Below are positions 1 to 10,946 of a stretch of 64,000 bases of DNA, piece by piece. Below the pieces are notes generated by a model. That model was given only the letters and a program-made list of their open reading frames with translations, was not told where the DNA came from and did no database searches. How positions within the stretch are numbered: the stretch's first letter is position 1; every line of letters starts with the position of its first letter. The position numbers and the translations under genes are program-made. Source of the DNA: Agrostemma githago (taxonomy: Eukaryota > Streptophyta > Magnoliopsida > Caryophyllales > Caryophyllaceae); NCBI GenBank assembly GCA_958450325.1, contig OY288257.1:56134938-56198937 (forward strand), read 5' to 3'.

Positions 1-1066
1 GAGTAACATCGACGTTACCTCTACTCCAAGTCTGAATCGATTATATACTCGTCGGCCTCGGGATCGTCCACAAATCCTTCCAAACACGAAAATTATGGCA
101 GAAAAATACCACGAGAAAACTAACAAAAATCAAGGTAAATAATGATCGAAAACGACGTCGATTATTACCTTAACGAAGGAATCGGAAAGAGGATTAATAT
201 GACGATAAAAACGATTCGATTGAGACTCGAAATGGAGCAGAAATCAGGCTGGAATTGGGGAGGGAGTACTCGGCCAAGAATAAAAAAAAGGATGATGAAT
301 ATGTTGTAGTAATTTTTTTGTTAATGCCAAAAATGAATGTAGAGTAAAGGATGAGATGGAGGTTACTACACTTTAAAGAGTAAGAATGAAATTAAAGCCT
401 CCAAAATGAGGAATCCAAAGTGCATCTAGACAAATATGGCTAGCCAAAGGGCTAAGAAGAGGAGTAGGAAGAGCTTGAGAGTAAAGCCTCAATTCAATGA
501 AAAGAAAAGAATCCTATGTTTACGGTTTAATGTGATAAAATGAAACGTATTAATAAAACATAGTTAAATTGTGACCAGAAGCTTTGTCGGTCCAAAATAT
601 GAGGAAAATGTCTCAAATAATTTGTAGTTGATAAAAAGTATAATCGTAAAATAGTTAAAGGCATTTCAAAGTAATTCGAGTAAACCTCGTGTAAGAAAAT
701 AATTATTCGCGAAGCTTCGTAATAAAATTATTAACGACTAAATACTTGTAAATAAAAATATTTACTAGTTGAAAATTTTATATAAACGTATTCAAACATT
801 TTTAGGAAAAAGAATAACTTAAATCCGAGTTTAAAAACGTCAATTCGAATAGAAATAGAATTCCTCGCGGAAAATTAATTAGTTTACGATGAAAATTGAA
901 TAAATAGGTTTAAAAGAATTAAAATCCTTTAAAATAAAAATAAATATCATTGGACTCGAAAATAAAAATAAAGCTTGGAAAAATAATGAAACATAAGGCC
1001 GAAATAGAGTTATGACGAAGTCATAGCGGAAAGGATAAAAGCGCTAGGAAAAATAGCGGGTGTTAC
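1..1066 (-). mobile_element. Tekay-like Ty3/gypsy LTR, 5' part
   Basis: Read on the minus strand, the block starts at 1066 with TGTAACACCCGCTATTTTTCC, close to the TGTAACACCCC start of the plus-strand LTR at 17159. It is AT-rich, has no coding potential, and near 1-60 (minus sense) contains a GAGTAGAGGTAACG stretch resembling GAGAGGTAAGGACG inside the 17159 LTR. Tekay/Del LTRs typically begin TGTAACACCC. The terminal motif is an imperfect inverted repeat, so orientation rests on this internal resemblance. The element continues beyond the left edge. Confidence 0.45.
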
Positions 1067-1362
1067 AAGAGGTGATTTTTGAAGAGAGAAGAGGGAAAGA
1101 GAATTTTTTGAGAGTTTTGAGAATGGTGGATGGGTGAAAAGTTGGTGTAAGATATGGATGAGGGTTCACTTTGGTTGATTTGGATTCCGAAATAACAATA
1201 TCGTCTCGCTTGCACCGGTATGGAATAAGCAATGCCAAATATGATTGTTCCTGAACACAACTCAATTCAAAGATGAGACTCCTAGCACCGAGCGGTACTA
1301 GGGTAAAAGGAGAAGAAAACAATTACTCAGATACAATGACAAAAACACAACTAACTGATCAC
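1067..1362 (-). other. leader region downstream of an Athila/Tat-like primer-binding site
   Basis: This lies just downstream, on the minus strand, of the primer-binding site at 1363-1382. A short open frame (1322-1044) shows no recognisable gag motif and I do not call it a gene. The leader is cut off by the Tekay-like LTR edge at 1066, so the rest of this element is absent. Confidence 0.4.
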
Positions 1363-1382
1363 CCTCCCCGACAACGACGCCA
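1363..1382 (-). other. retrotransposon primer-binding site (Athila/Tat type)
   Basis: The minus strand reads TGGCGTCGTTGTCGGGGAGG three bases after an LTR ending in CATCA. It is a variant of the TGGCGCCGTTGCCGGGGA sequence that follows plant Athila/Tat LTRs and pairs with a tRNA 3' end. Two or three CpG-site transitions separate it from the intact copy at 6539-6557. Confidence 0.7.
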
Positions 1383-2471
1383 TTTTGATGCGCGCGGGAT
1401 TGTCGTCTATCCAACGCGGTCAAACAATATTTATAAACCCCGGAATACTACTACGTAGTAGCTGTAAGTCAGGGATCGATCCACAGGGACGGTCGAGGGG
1501 TAGTCGGTCAAGTCAATGTCTAGGAGTAATTGAGTCGAGAAGGGGGGTTTGGTTGAGTCGAACTAGATTTACTAAATGAGCTTATATGACTAAGGTGGGA
1601 AACTATTGATGGGAAAGGCGTTAGGGAGAGTCGGGGAATCGGAAATAAAGACAATAGTCTACTAACGCAAGAATTATCACAAGATGTATAAGGGAGGTTC
1701 CACCTTTCGGTTTCCCTACCAACAAAGTCTAAGCCCGCTTTCGTGACGAATAAACTAAGGTCTCTAGACGGAATTACCCAAACCCCGAGTTTCCCCATAT
1801 TGGTCCGGGTGAGTCAAGTCAACCTAGGTGATCAAGCTAAGTCAAACATAACACAACAATCCCATTAAGACAATATCACCCTCAAATGAAATAATCTCAC
1901 AAAAGATGAAATCTTTATCTATTATTCCTCCTCCCCTAGCCCCCTAACAAAGAGATCTACTCACTAATCATGGTAGTTAACAACAAAGCATTCATTAAGA
2001 AGAGAATCATTAAAGCATGCATAAAAACTATACTAACAAATATACTAATGGAGAGAAGGGAGAGGAAAGAATTTTACCAACAATGAAGAGATCTAAAGAG
2101 GAAGAAGAAGATTATTAATAATAAAGATTGAATCTTGAGAGAAATACACAAGAATTTGTCACTAATCCATGTATAAATCTTCAATCTTCAATAAGAGAAA
2201 TAAGAATCTTAAGAAAATAAGACAAGGGTTTTGTCACATAAACCCTTGTAAAACCCTTGAATCTTCAATAATAAAACCAATTCTTCAATAAAGATTGCAA
2301 CTTTACTACTAATAATGGAGTAATTGTATTAATACTAAGTAGATCTATAATTGTTTGGAGAATTTTCTAAGAGAGTTTTACTACATCTACTATTACTACT
2401 ACAATGGAGATTTTCTATCCTACTCCTAAGAGGCACACTCAAGGCTCACTTTGGCTCAAAACCCTAGGAGG

Positions 2472-2486
2472 AATATATATAGAGTT
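2472..2486 (-). promoter_or_regulatory. LTR TATA box (copy X)
   Basis: Minus strand CTCTATATATATTCC, in the U3 part of the LTR about 110 bp downstream of the palindrome cluster. Confidence 0.55.
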
Positions 2487-2593
2487 GCTTAATGGGTTGC
2501 ACAAACTTCAAGGCCCAAATCCGATTTCTCTTTATTTTGCTAGACCATCACCCTTTGCATCTTCATGGGGTGAAATTTTGCCCCGCGGCTTGA

Positions 2594-2803
2594 CATAATA
2601 ATCCCACCGGGTGAAGATTTTCTTCGTTTTTCGCGTTTTCGACCCGTCTTCACCATCGAGCGAAATTTCACCCGGTGGGCGAAATTTCGCCCGGTCAAGT
2701 CACCCGGTCGTGCCGCCGTGAAAATCTTCGGGGATGAAAAGAAATGTCGTCGGGCGAAACTTCTCCCGGTGATGACTCACCGGGCGAAACTTCACCCGGC
2801 GGT
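2594..2803 (-). repeat. pre-TATA palindrome cluster, GGGCGAAATTTCGCCC type
   Basis: Variants of ACCGGGCGAAA(A/C)TT and its complement recur at least seven times. The core copy GGGCGAAATTTCGCCC (2677-2692) is a perfect 16-bp palindrome. The cluster occupies the same place in the LTR as unrelated palindromes in the other Athila/Tat-like LTRs of the window. Confidence 0.75.
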
Positions 2804-3110
2804 CCTTTGACTCTTTTCCGGTCTTTTTCTTCGTTGATCAGTTGGATTACTTGAACTTTCGATTGTGTGCTTTGCTCTTGGACCGTATCTCTCTCTTGCT
2901 CGTAGAAGCTCAAGCACGTTTTCGGTCGAAAATCCTATCAAAATAGACGGAAAACTACCAAAAACACGTAAAATGCAAAAGAGAGACACTAATGTGAGAA
3001 TTACGCAAAATATGGCGATAATCGCACTCAAGTCTCACAAAACAGAGGAAAAACGGGTCTAAATGGGAGGAAAAATTATCCAAATTTGGCACACAACACA
3101 AGGCAAGTGG

Positions 3111-4741
3111 GGTCTTGCGACAAAATTGTGGATACAACCGAACACGAAAACACATAAACAAACAAACATACAAACAAACAAAGAATCGGTTGCATCCATA
3201 AAGAAACAAATACCGCTTCCCTCAACAAAGCGGTGAAAGAAACACCGGTTTAGGACTCAAGGCAAGTGACAACATTCTCAAACTAATAACACAAATCGAT
3301 ATGAACAAAACTCTAATAGTATGACAACAAAGCAATAAAAACGTTGGTAACTTACCTAGGTCCTCCTAACCTTCTAAGAACGTACTACGGGACGATAGGC
3401 GGGATGGAAAAAGGATGAACCACGGAGTTAGTCGACACTGTAGGTAAGTGAAACCCCGCCCCCTTTAGCGATGAGGCAAGAGGGTCGTCCTATGTCCAGA
3501 ATCGCCCAACTAGTCCAAGTAAAAAGGTGGATAAGGTTGCAAAGTGAGGGAAGACCGACTATTTACCACTATCATCCTTCCTAGGGACTCGGTTCTTTAG
3601 TAGGCTCTTCACGGTAATAGTCGGCAAAAGGCTTATTTTGAGGGGTGAGAATTTTTTTTGTGAGATGATTTTCTTTGGCATTTTTCTTTTGCATTTCGCT
3701 TTTGAGTTTCTATGCCATTTCTTTTTCTTTTCTTTTGTATTTTGTTTTTCATTTGTTGTGCCTTTTTCTTTTTCTTCTTTCTTTTCTTTCTTTCTTTTCT
3801 TTCTTTCTTTTTCTTTCTTTTTCTTGGTTTGCCCTTTTGGCCAAATTTTTGTTTTGTAGGCATTCAATCACAACCAAGCATGGAACTTCAACAAAATTGC
3901 AACTTATTTGTGGAAATGTGTAGAAGGTAGGGAAATAGGTATGTCGGGAGCGTGCTTTCCCTTCAAACCCACAAAAAGGGGGAATCTTGGACTAATCAAA
4001 GCGACTTCGAACACGGTCACCTAAGGGACGAGATTCGGCAACCAAGGCCTTTTCATACCGTGGGTGGTCATAGTTGTCAAAATGCAAATCCCGTAGTAAA
4101 TCCCTAGTAGACTAGGTGGACTCAAGGTAAGAAACCAACGCAATCATTGATTCAAAGTCATTCTACTAGACTAAAGTCCAAGACTCGATTCATAGCACTA
4201 GGAAGAGAAAGTAAACACTTGCGCATTAGCCTCTAAACCGGGTTTTCGAAAACCTTTTATTACACACTAGACACAACTAAACAAGGCAAAACAAAGACAC
4301 AACAAGAATAAAAGGAAAAGAGACAAACACAACAAAACAAAACAAGACAAACAAACAAGAAAATACACAAAATAAACAAGCACCACCCCGAAATATCCAA
4401 ACGAGCCACCACATCAACCACAAACTTCAAAAAGCTCCACCCGAGCACACACCATCATAACACATCCTCCAAACTCCACAAAAAGGAAAAAGGAGAAAGA
4501 AATGAAGGGATATTACCGGATGTCTTGAGCTTTTCGAAACTTGACGACGATCGCGGAACCCACAAGGAAATGGGGAGGCAAAACACACAATACAACAAAT
4601 ATACGGCACAAGGACACAAAATAAAAAGACACAAAAAGAAAATCTTTTTAATTTTTTTATGAAAATTTTCAAATTTTTAGGGATTTTTAAGATTTTTTCG
4701 AAAATACTACGAAAATAAAACTAAACTAGCATAAGATATCG
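3111..4741 (-). other. non-coding retroelement 3' region with homopyrimidine tract
   Basis: No gene is supported here. On the plus strand, 3640-3835 is an almost pure TTTC/TTC homopyrimidine tract (purine on the minus strand), which produces artificial Lys- or Phe-rich open frames. The segment follows a polypurine-tract-like sequence at 4742-4760 and probably represents the 3' untranslated part of the minus-strand element whose ORF is at 5101-6390. Boundaries with LTR copy X are not resolved. Confidence 0.4.
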
Positions 4742-4760
4742 CTCCCCCACACTTAAACCG
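4742..4760 (-). other. polypurine tract-like sequence
   Basis: The minus strand reads GTTTAAGTGTGGGGGAGCG, preceded by GAGGACATTTCTCG. Athila/Tat elements carry a nearly identical GAGGACA...TTTAAGTGTGGGGGAG block 3' of their coding region. The matching LTR does not follow directly. Confidence 0.55.
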
Positions 4761-5100
4761 AGAAATGTCCTCATGCTCGATCGGTAGTGTGTGGAGACAC
4801 TAAAAAAAGAAGAGAAAAAGGGAAAATAAAGATAAAAATCAAAAATGAAAGTGAAGAAAGGGTAGAATGTGTCCGGCCGGGGTGTAATCAAGTCACCAAG
4901 GTCCGAGACAAGAAAAGATATGGATGGGGGAAGAAATAAAAGAAGAAAATAAAAGGAAATGGGCGGGGAGGACTAGGTGTAATCAAGTCACTTAGCTCGG
5001 ATTCCGCCTAAATCCGATTAAATTCAACGAAAAGGAAAAAAAACCAACTATCCTATCACACAAATACAAATACAAATACAAAAGAAAAGGAAAAAGGTAT

Positions 5101-6390
5101 TTACAACTTGGTACTCTCATCTTCTACGCCTCCATAGCCATCAAGAGCTCGAAGGAGTAAGTCAAATGCCCTAGCAACATCTTCATTAACGTTCATGTGG
5201 CCGATCCTACCCACTTTCAAGAGCTTCCAAGTCGGAGGTAAGAAGCGATCATCTTCATTATGCTCGGGGTTCTCGTGATCTTCCGGGTCTTTCCAACCAA
5301 CATAGCAACGACTCTTATGACCATCCGATAGGGATAGTGGTCTAGAGTCATGCTCGGCGTTATGATGTGGGAGATCACACCCTAGGGGTGTTGCTTCTTC
5401 TACGAGGTCAAGAATAGAATTCTTTTCCACTGCCCGACAAGGATCCTCTTCATTAACCATCTCACAAGACAAGGGACTCGAAATCAAGTGCGATAAAGGA
5501 GGAGAAGGCATCAAGTTTTCTTCATTGGAGGCAATTGGCTCCTCCAATTTCCCATTCAAGGCAAGTTCCAAGGCATCTACCTCTTTCTCCCAAGTATTAC
5601 GTTCCTTTTCACTCACCTTGTCTAATTGGCCTAGAGGAGTCTTGTCTTCACTTGGCTTTGGATTGTCAAGATCCGGTTCATCACGAAGAAAATCATAAAA
5701 ATCCAATTTGATAGCCAATACATTGGCTCCCCAAGAGTTACCTTGAGAATCATGTTTAATCCCCTCCTCATTGTTGACCCTTGAAGCTTCAACTTCCTCT
5801 ATTCTTCCCATATCTTCACCATCCAAGCAACACTTAACAATGATCTCTTGATTGACCCTCTCTTCTTCATTCGTGGCTTCATGATCGGGTTGACTTTCTT
5901 ATGGAGACACCCGACCTTCTTGCCCAAATGAACCTTCCTCAACAAGTTGTGGAGCTCGAGTGGCCAACATCGTAAAACGAGCCATGAGTGCATTGATTCG
6001 AGCATCTTGCACCTCTATTTGGGCCTTGAGCACCTCTTTATCCCTTTGCATTTTGGTCATCATCTCTTGTTGACTCTTGTGCAATTGAATCATCATCTCT
6101 TGTTGACTCTTTTGCATTTGAATCATCATTTGACAAAGCTCAAAGTTGGGGATTTTTGGTTGTGGGTTATGTGAGGGTATTTGGTAGTTGTTAGGATGTT
6201 GGAATGATCCTTGACAACTTTCATGGTAGTCATATGAAGAGGGTTCATAAGATTGTTGATGAGATTGGTATGGTTGGTAAAGTTGTGGGTCTTGGCAATT
6301 TGCCCCATGATTGTCCCATGACGATTGATGGTAGCTTGGATGCCCCATTGTCGTAACGTTGCCTTGATACATTGAATGCACTAGAAGCAC
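5101..6390 (-). pseudogene. gag-like single ORF of a non-autonomous Athila/Tat-like element
   Basis: One minus-strand reading frame of about 430 codons is interrupted by a single TAA at 5899-5901; the frame continues on both sides. The first 80 residues are rich in Gln, Tyr, His, Ser and Pro. Residues about 85-140 contain a repeated Q-K-S-Q-Q-E-M-M motif and look coiled-coil forming. The second half is acidic and ends in VEDESTKL. There is no zinc knuckle, protease, RT or integrase. It lies between the primer-binding site (6539-6557) and a polypurine-like tract (4742), so the element encodes only this protein. The Q-rich/coiled-coil layout recalls the C-terminal part of Athila gag, but I cannot assign a function. 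Confidence 0.5.
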
Positions 6391-6538
6391 TTGAGCAAAC
6401 GTTAGTAGCCTAGTGCTTTTGAGGCACTAGAAAGAGAGATAAGCACACAAGAAGTAAAACGGAGATACACAAGGAGAAGAAAACACAAAAATCAAGAACA
6501 AAGTCTAAAACTAAGCATGCAAAAATCTAAACTACGCC

Positions 6539-6557
6539 GTCCCCAGCAACGGCGCCA
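6539..6557 (-). other. retrotransposon primer-binding site
   Basis: The minus strand reads TGGCGCCGTTGCTGGGGAC, three bases after an LTR ending CTCCCATCA at 6561. This is the standard Athila/Tat primer-binding sequence and fixes the LTR 3' boundary and the element's minus orientation. Confidence 0.85.
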
Positions 6558-7544
6558 ATTTGATGGGAGGATTTTGCCGTCAATCCTACCAAACAAGTAA
6601 AACCAACTATTCCTAACTGGGTAGATAGGGCAAGTCGGGTCGAATCCACAGGGACGGGGTGTCGAACTAAGGTGTGCTACGTTCTAAGACTAGGTTCAAG
6701 ATTAACTACACTAGGGTGATGGCTAAGATCGACTAAGGACTAAGCTAGACAAGTAACTATTGACAAATGGAAACAAATAAATCAATAAGAAGAAACTAGG
6801 GCTAGGTCGGGTTCATGGATGTCAAGGAGATAAAAAGAAAGAAATGGGGTTACTAGCATGCTCTCGTAGCCTAGGTTCCGATCGGGCTCTCGCTACTTAA
6901 ACGGCCTAGGGGTCATCCTCACAACGCTCTCGCTACTAGTGAAGGAACCAAACCAACCAACCAAACAAACACATACAGGAGAAGAGGCAAGAAAAACAAG
7001 GATTGATCATCTCTAGTCTCACAAGCATTTCATCAAACATGTGGAATGCAAAGTAAATGGGAAACAACAAAAACAACATCTAGTACCACCCATCTCACCC
7101 TAATCATCCCTAATCACACCCAATCCCCCTACTAACCCTAGGGGACAACTACTCACACATATCTAAACTAAAACAAACACAAACAAGAGAAACAATCACA
7201 AGAACAAAAACATTCATAATGAAGAACAAGGACGAACAACAAACATAAACAAAGATGAAAACTTGAATAACAATAAAGATTAAGAGTAAAGGGATGAGAA
7301 AGATTATACCAAACTAAAGGATTAATGGAAAAGATGAGAACTTGCATATATAGAGAAAACCCAAAATAAATCCACCAAGGTTGTCAATCTTGATAGAAAT
7401 CTTCAAGAATTCCAATAATACAAGAGTAACTAACTAGATTAAGGAATAATTAAGAAATAATCTACACTAATCTAAGCCAATCTAACCTAAAGTAGTCTAG
7501 GGTGTAGTGGGTATGTAAGGGATGCTTAAAACAATACAAGAGGG

Positions 7545-7558
7545 GGGTATATATAGGG
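7545..7558 (-). promoter_or_regulatory. LTR TATA box (copy Y)
   Basis: Minus strand CCCTATATATACCC, about 55 bp downstream of the palindrome cluster in the LTR. Confidence 0.65.
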
Positions 7559-7610
7559 TTGTAAGAATAAGGGGAATGAAGTGTTGAAGCGCGAGGAGAA
7601 ACAGGGGGCT

Positions 7611-7765
7611 CACGGCCATGATGAGGGGGATCACTGCCATGAGGCACCCCCGTCATGGCCATGATGGTCATGGGTCACGGCCATGACGCCCTGCTGTAGC
7701 TCCCTTTCTCTCTTCTTTGCTTCCTAACTCACTACACGGCTATGTAGGCTTCTGACACGGCCATG
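7611..7765 (-). repeat. pre-TATA palindrome cluster, TCATGGCCATGA type
   Basis: Six or more variants of CA(C/T)GGCCATGA occur. The copy at 7653-7664 is a perfect 12-bp palindrome TCATGGCCATGA. Same LTR position as the clusters at 2594, 9135 and 41490, but unrelated sequence. Confidence 0.75.
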
Positions 7766-9074
7766 TAAGCCCCTACTTGTTCCTCCTAGGCTTCTTATCG
7801 ACTCTCGGTGCTCGGGAATGGGCTCCAAGGACTCGGGATCGAGTCTAAGTTACCGAAACATCGTCGCTTTTCTTCATTGGTTCCATATACATCGGAAACG
7901 AGTCGAAATCGTTCCATTTCTCCAAGATAGGCCTTATGAACCTAAAACATGCTAGAAGAAGCGTAAGTAGCCTCGAAACCGCTCCAAAGAGCGATTCCAC
8001 AAGAGAAACCGGGACCAAACACGAGAAATAAACAATACAAATCACACTTATCATCGGGTCGTGTCCACGGAGACGGTATTGCAAAGTCTAGACTAAGTCG
8101 ACCTAAAAACGAGACTAAGCCACCAAAACAACACAAAAAAAGTGATAATTGACAAACTATGATAGGAGAAGAGGTATGAACTAGACTAATAACGAAATAG
8201 CTAAAACAAGACTAAATGGAATAACTAGAGACTAACTAAACAATGGACAAGGGAGATGAAAACTAATTAAAAGGATGAATCAATAAGTAAGGGAGTAGGG
8301 TTAGGTCGGGTTCTTAAGTGTAGTAGGGTAATTGGGTGATCAAGGGTATAGGTGTCTCCTAATTGCTAGAGTCGGTTTGCGCTCTCGCGTCAAAACCTAG
8401 GTCAAGGTAAGTCCGCGCTCTCGCGTCAAAACCCAAGTCCGCACTCTCGTGTCTAAGACTAAACCTGACACAACCACACACTAGTCAAACAATGAGAAGA
8501 AGAGAAGAAGTATAGGAATCATTGGCCACTACTACCCACACAAGCATTTCTACAAACACATAGAGTGCCTATTATGTGACTAGCAATAAAAGATGTAACC
8601 TTTACCCCTAATCAACCCTAATCATCCATAATCCACACTTAATCCCCCTACTAACCCCACATGAAAACTACTCACTCATAATGAAAGTAAAACTAACATA
8701 AACAAGAGAAATCAAACCAAACATCCAAACATCCATAATGAACAAATAACAACAATAGACAACAAGTAAGGATTCAAACTTGAACAATAAACAAAGAACA
8801 AGAGAAAAGAGGTTATACCTACTAACAAGGATATGAAAAGATAAGAACTTGCATAAATTAGAAACCCAAATCAACTCCAAGGTTGTCAAGCTTGGATGAA
8901 TCTTCAAGTGTCTTCTTAATACAAGAGTAATTAACTAAGATTAAACAAAGATTAACTAAACATTAAAGGAAGATTAAACTAATGGGAGGAACCCTAATCT
9001 AGGGTTTTGAAAGCTTAAGAGAGGACTAAGAGAGTCTAGGGTAATGTATGATAGTTAAACAATACAAGAAGGAA

Positions 9075-9088
9075 GTATTTATAAGGTT
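9075..9088 (-). promoter_or_regulatory. LTR TATA box (copy Z)
   Basis: Minus strand CCTTATAAATACTT, about 50 bp downstream of the palindrome cluster. Confidence 0.6.
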
Positions 9089-9134
9089 ACAAGAGTGGAG
9101 GAGAAGAAGAGAAGTCACGCGGGCTGTATCTGAT

Positions 9135-9284
9135 CCTTCCCGGTCGGGAAGGAATGGTCCCGGTCGGGATGGGCCATCCTTCCCGGTCGGGATTGACCTT
9201 CCCGGTCAGGAAGATCTCTTCACAGCATCTCTCTCTTTTGTGCACCCCATCCCCGACGGGATGAAGTCCTTCCCGTCGGGGATG
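9135..9284 (-). repeat. pre-TATA palindrome cluster, TTCCCG-GT-CGGGAA type
   Basis: Six copies of a hairpin-prone motif occur; 9135-9152 is CCTTCCCGGTCGGGAAGG, with 8-bp arms around a 2-nt centre. Others lie near 9157, 9178, 9198, 9247 and 9268. Confidence 0.75.
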
Positions 9285-9624
9285 GGTCTTGTAGGCCTCC
9301 AATATGATCTTTAAGGTCCCTCCTTGCCTCTCATGGGTTTCTCATCGATTCTTGGGACTCAGGATCGAGCCTAAGGGGCTCGGGAATGGGTCCCACGGTC
9401 TCGGGATTGAACCCAAGGCATCGAGTGATCGTTCCTTCATTTCATTGGCTCCAAAAAGTGTATGTATCGAGTCGGATTCGTTCCAATTCTTCACAAATAG
9501 TCTCGGGAACCTAAAACGAACTAGAAGAAGCATAAGTAACCCATAAATCGCTCCAAAGGAGCGATTCCACAAGGAAAACGGGACCAAAACACAGAAAATT
9601 AGGCACTACAAACTAAACTTATCA

Positions 9625-9959
9625 GGTCCCGTAAAGATATTAGTAGCGTAGCCTGAGTCAAGGACGAAAAAGGAAACCCGACTTTCCCACTAATCTGCCA
9701 CTATGGAATAGTCCACCTAATAGCAACTTGCCCCTCGATCAAATAAGAAAGCCATTTCTTCTCGGAGTGGCCGACGTTCCACACATCTGTCATCTTGCGA
9801 CCCGTAAAGCCCTTATAGCTATAACCCTTAATGGACTGAGGATGGTCCACAAGCTGATTCTCTCTTGTAGCCAAACCTGCACCAATCCCAACACAATACC
9901 ACTACAGTAAGCTTCAAACAAAACAACCACAAAGAAACCCGACAGACAAAAATAACACC
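9625..9959. other. unassigned sequence flanking LTR copy Z
   Basis: No recognisable coding or repeat signature. It lies between the start of LTR copy Z and the 3' end of the DUF7745-like reading frame and may hold that gene's downstream exon. Confidence 0.3.
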
Positions 9960-10478
9960 TTACGATACCTGCAAGATCACTCTAGAACCCCGGGAAATAG
10001 TTCCACGCAGCCGAACACAAGCATCCAGACATAGGATGAGTTCACCCAAAATAAACAAAGAGGGTGATCCTCCGTGTTCCATCCCCATCACGACATCCAA
10101 AACTCGAGGATTGCCCCAACCATCATGCACTAACACATCCTCAAAAAGATAATAGCAAGCCACCGCAATATTGAAAGCCCGTCTACAAGCTAGAGGTGAA
10201 ATGTCAAAGAGACTTATCGGTGAAAATGTCCTGAGTAGTAGCTTTAGGTCAATATCGAAGAAAACACTAGCCTTCTCTAACGAGGAGAGGTCCAAAAAAT
10301 GACGAAAGCGTTCCATAAAAGCGTCATCTCTCAAAGGCACGCAAGGCCGAACTGAAGACCATCCACCAATAGCATCTAGTTCCTCGAGAAGAGTGCAAAC
10401 CCGACCCCCGGGAAAGGCAAAAACATGTCCTTTCAAGTCCCAAAATTCGGTACACGCCAATAAAAAGTTATCCTGCAC
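9960..10478 (-). CDS. DUF7745-like / plant-mobile-domain-related protein, exon fragment
   Basis: The frame encodes FWDLKGHVFAF followed by PLRDDAFMERF and a helical region with FNIAVACYYLFEDVLV and a GGSPSLFILGELILCLD stretch. This order resembles the N-terminal part of plant DUF7745 / aminotransferase-like proteins, a family largely carried by transposons. No start codon is certain: the frame is open upstream of the first ATG and reads from a region 180 bp downstream of a TATA box (10661-10671). The end VILQ is followed by CAG-GTATCG, a plausible splice donor, so the annotated stop is probably intronic. Function is unknown; related PMD proteins act in silencing and genome stability. Partner exons were not found downstream. 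Confidence 0.4.
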   Translation of the reverse strand: MQDNFLLACTEFWDLKGHVFAFPGGRVCTLLEELDAIGGWSSVRPCVPLRDDAFMERFRHFLDLSSLEKASVFFDIDLKLLLRTFSPISLFDISPLACRRAFNIAVACYYLFEDVLVHDGWGNPRVLDVVMGMEHGGSPSLFILGELILCLDACVRLRGTISRGSRVILQVS

Positions 10479-10660
10479 CCTGACCTGCCTTAACGCATGG
10501 ACAACAGAAAAACCATCACTTCAACCAACCTCAAAATTACACTTCTTAAAACAACCCGCCCACTCGGTCAAAAAATTCCCGAAACCCGACATAACCCCAA
10601 GTGTGGATATTCTAGACACTATAGATGCTCTGATATGTCTAAAACAAGCACCCCTAACCC

Positions 10661-10671
10661 GTATATATAGC
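10661..10671 (-). promoter_or_regulatory. TATA box upstream of the DUF7745-like frame
   Basis: Minus strand GGCTATATATACGGG. A GC-rich cluster of GGCGCC/GGGCGG-type motifs lies 50-140 bp upstream at 10720-10805, an arrangement also seen in the LTRs of this window. Confidence 0.5.
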
Positions 10672-10719
10672 CCTAATCCCACCGTAATTAGGAAACCGCG
10701 GGAATTTCCATAAACTGGG

Positions 10720-10805
10720 CTTGGACCGCCCGAGCCCAGGCGCCCAAATCTCCGGCCGCCCAAACCCGCGCGACCCGGAACCCGACCGCCCTGGCCCAGG
10801 CGTCT
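10720..10805. repeat. GC-rich short inverted motif cluster upstream of a TATA box
   Basis: Contains CCGCCC, CCCAGGCGCCC, CCGGCCGCCC and CCCAGGCGTC, far above the local GC content. The open frame 10521-10946 across it is Arg/Gly-rich and looks like a by-product of base composition. Confidence 0.4.
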
Positions 10806-10946
10806 ATCCCTAAGCCGAAAAACTCTAGGCAACCCAAAAATAGAGACATCATCCTGCTTCGTCCTCACGACTACCACCTGACATCTCAGACGTCGGGAAC
10901 GACATCCCGAAGTGACTAAAACATCTCCGGAGACCAGAACACCCAT

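Larger units (their letters stand above)
1386..3110 (-). mobile_element. Athila/Tat-like LTR (copy X)
   Basis: The 3' end is fixed at 1386 (CATCA followed by the primer-binding site). The 5' start is not resolved and 3110 is an estimate. Inside are a TATA box (2472-2486, minus), a palindrome cluster just upstream of it (2594-2803), and the GTCCCTGTGGATCGATCCC block (about 1476-1494) that recurs in the other LTRs here. It is not the partner LTR of 6561-8053, because the terminal sequences differ. Confidence 0.55.
6561..8053 (-). mobile_element. Athila/Tat-like 5' LTR (copy Y), 1,493 bp
   Basis: It begins TGATAAGTGTGATTTG at 8053 and ends CCCATCA at 6561, directly before the primer-binding site. 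Its length matches the plus-strand LTR at 41018-42512 (1,495 bp, TGATAAGCG...CTGTCA). It contains a TATA box (7545-7558), a palindrome cluster (7611-7765), and the CTGTGGATTCGACCC block near the 3' end. The junction at 8053/8054 falls inside the equivalent block of copy Z, so Y probably inserted into Z. Confidence 0.8.
8054..9624 (-). mobile_element. Athila/Tat-like LTR (copy Z), interrupted by copy Y
   Basis: It begins TGATAAGTTTAG at 9624. The first 120 bp align readily with copy Y (shared TGGAATCGCTC, GGAGCG and CTTCTTCTAG blocks). A TATA box sits at 9075-9088 and a palindrome cluster at 9135-9284. The LTR runs to the CCGTGGACACGACCC block and stops at 8054, where copy Y starts; the missing last tens of bases are expected on the far side of Y. 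Confidence 0.7.

Noticed and set aside
1044..1322. 92-codon frame in the leader of element X
   Set aside because: Runs across the junction with the Tekay-like LTR and shows no gag motif.
3559..3930. Lys/Glu-rich or Phe/Leu-rich open frames
   Set aside because: Shadow of the homopyrimidine tract at 3640-3835.
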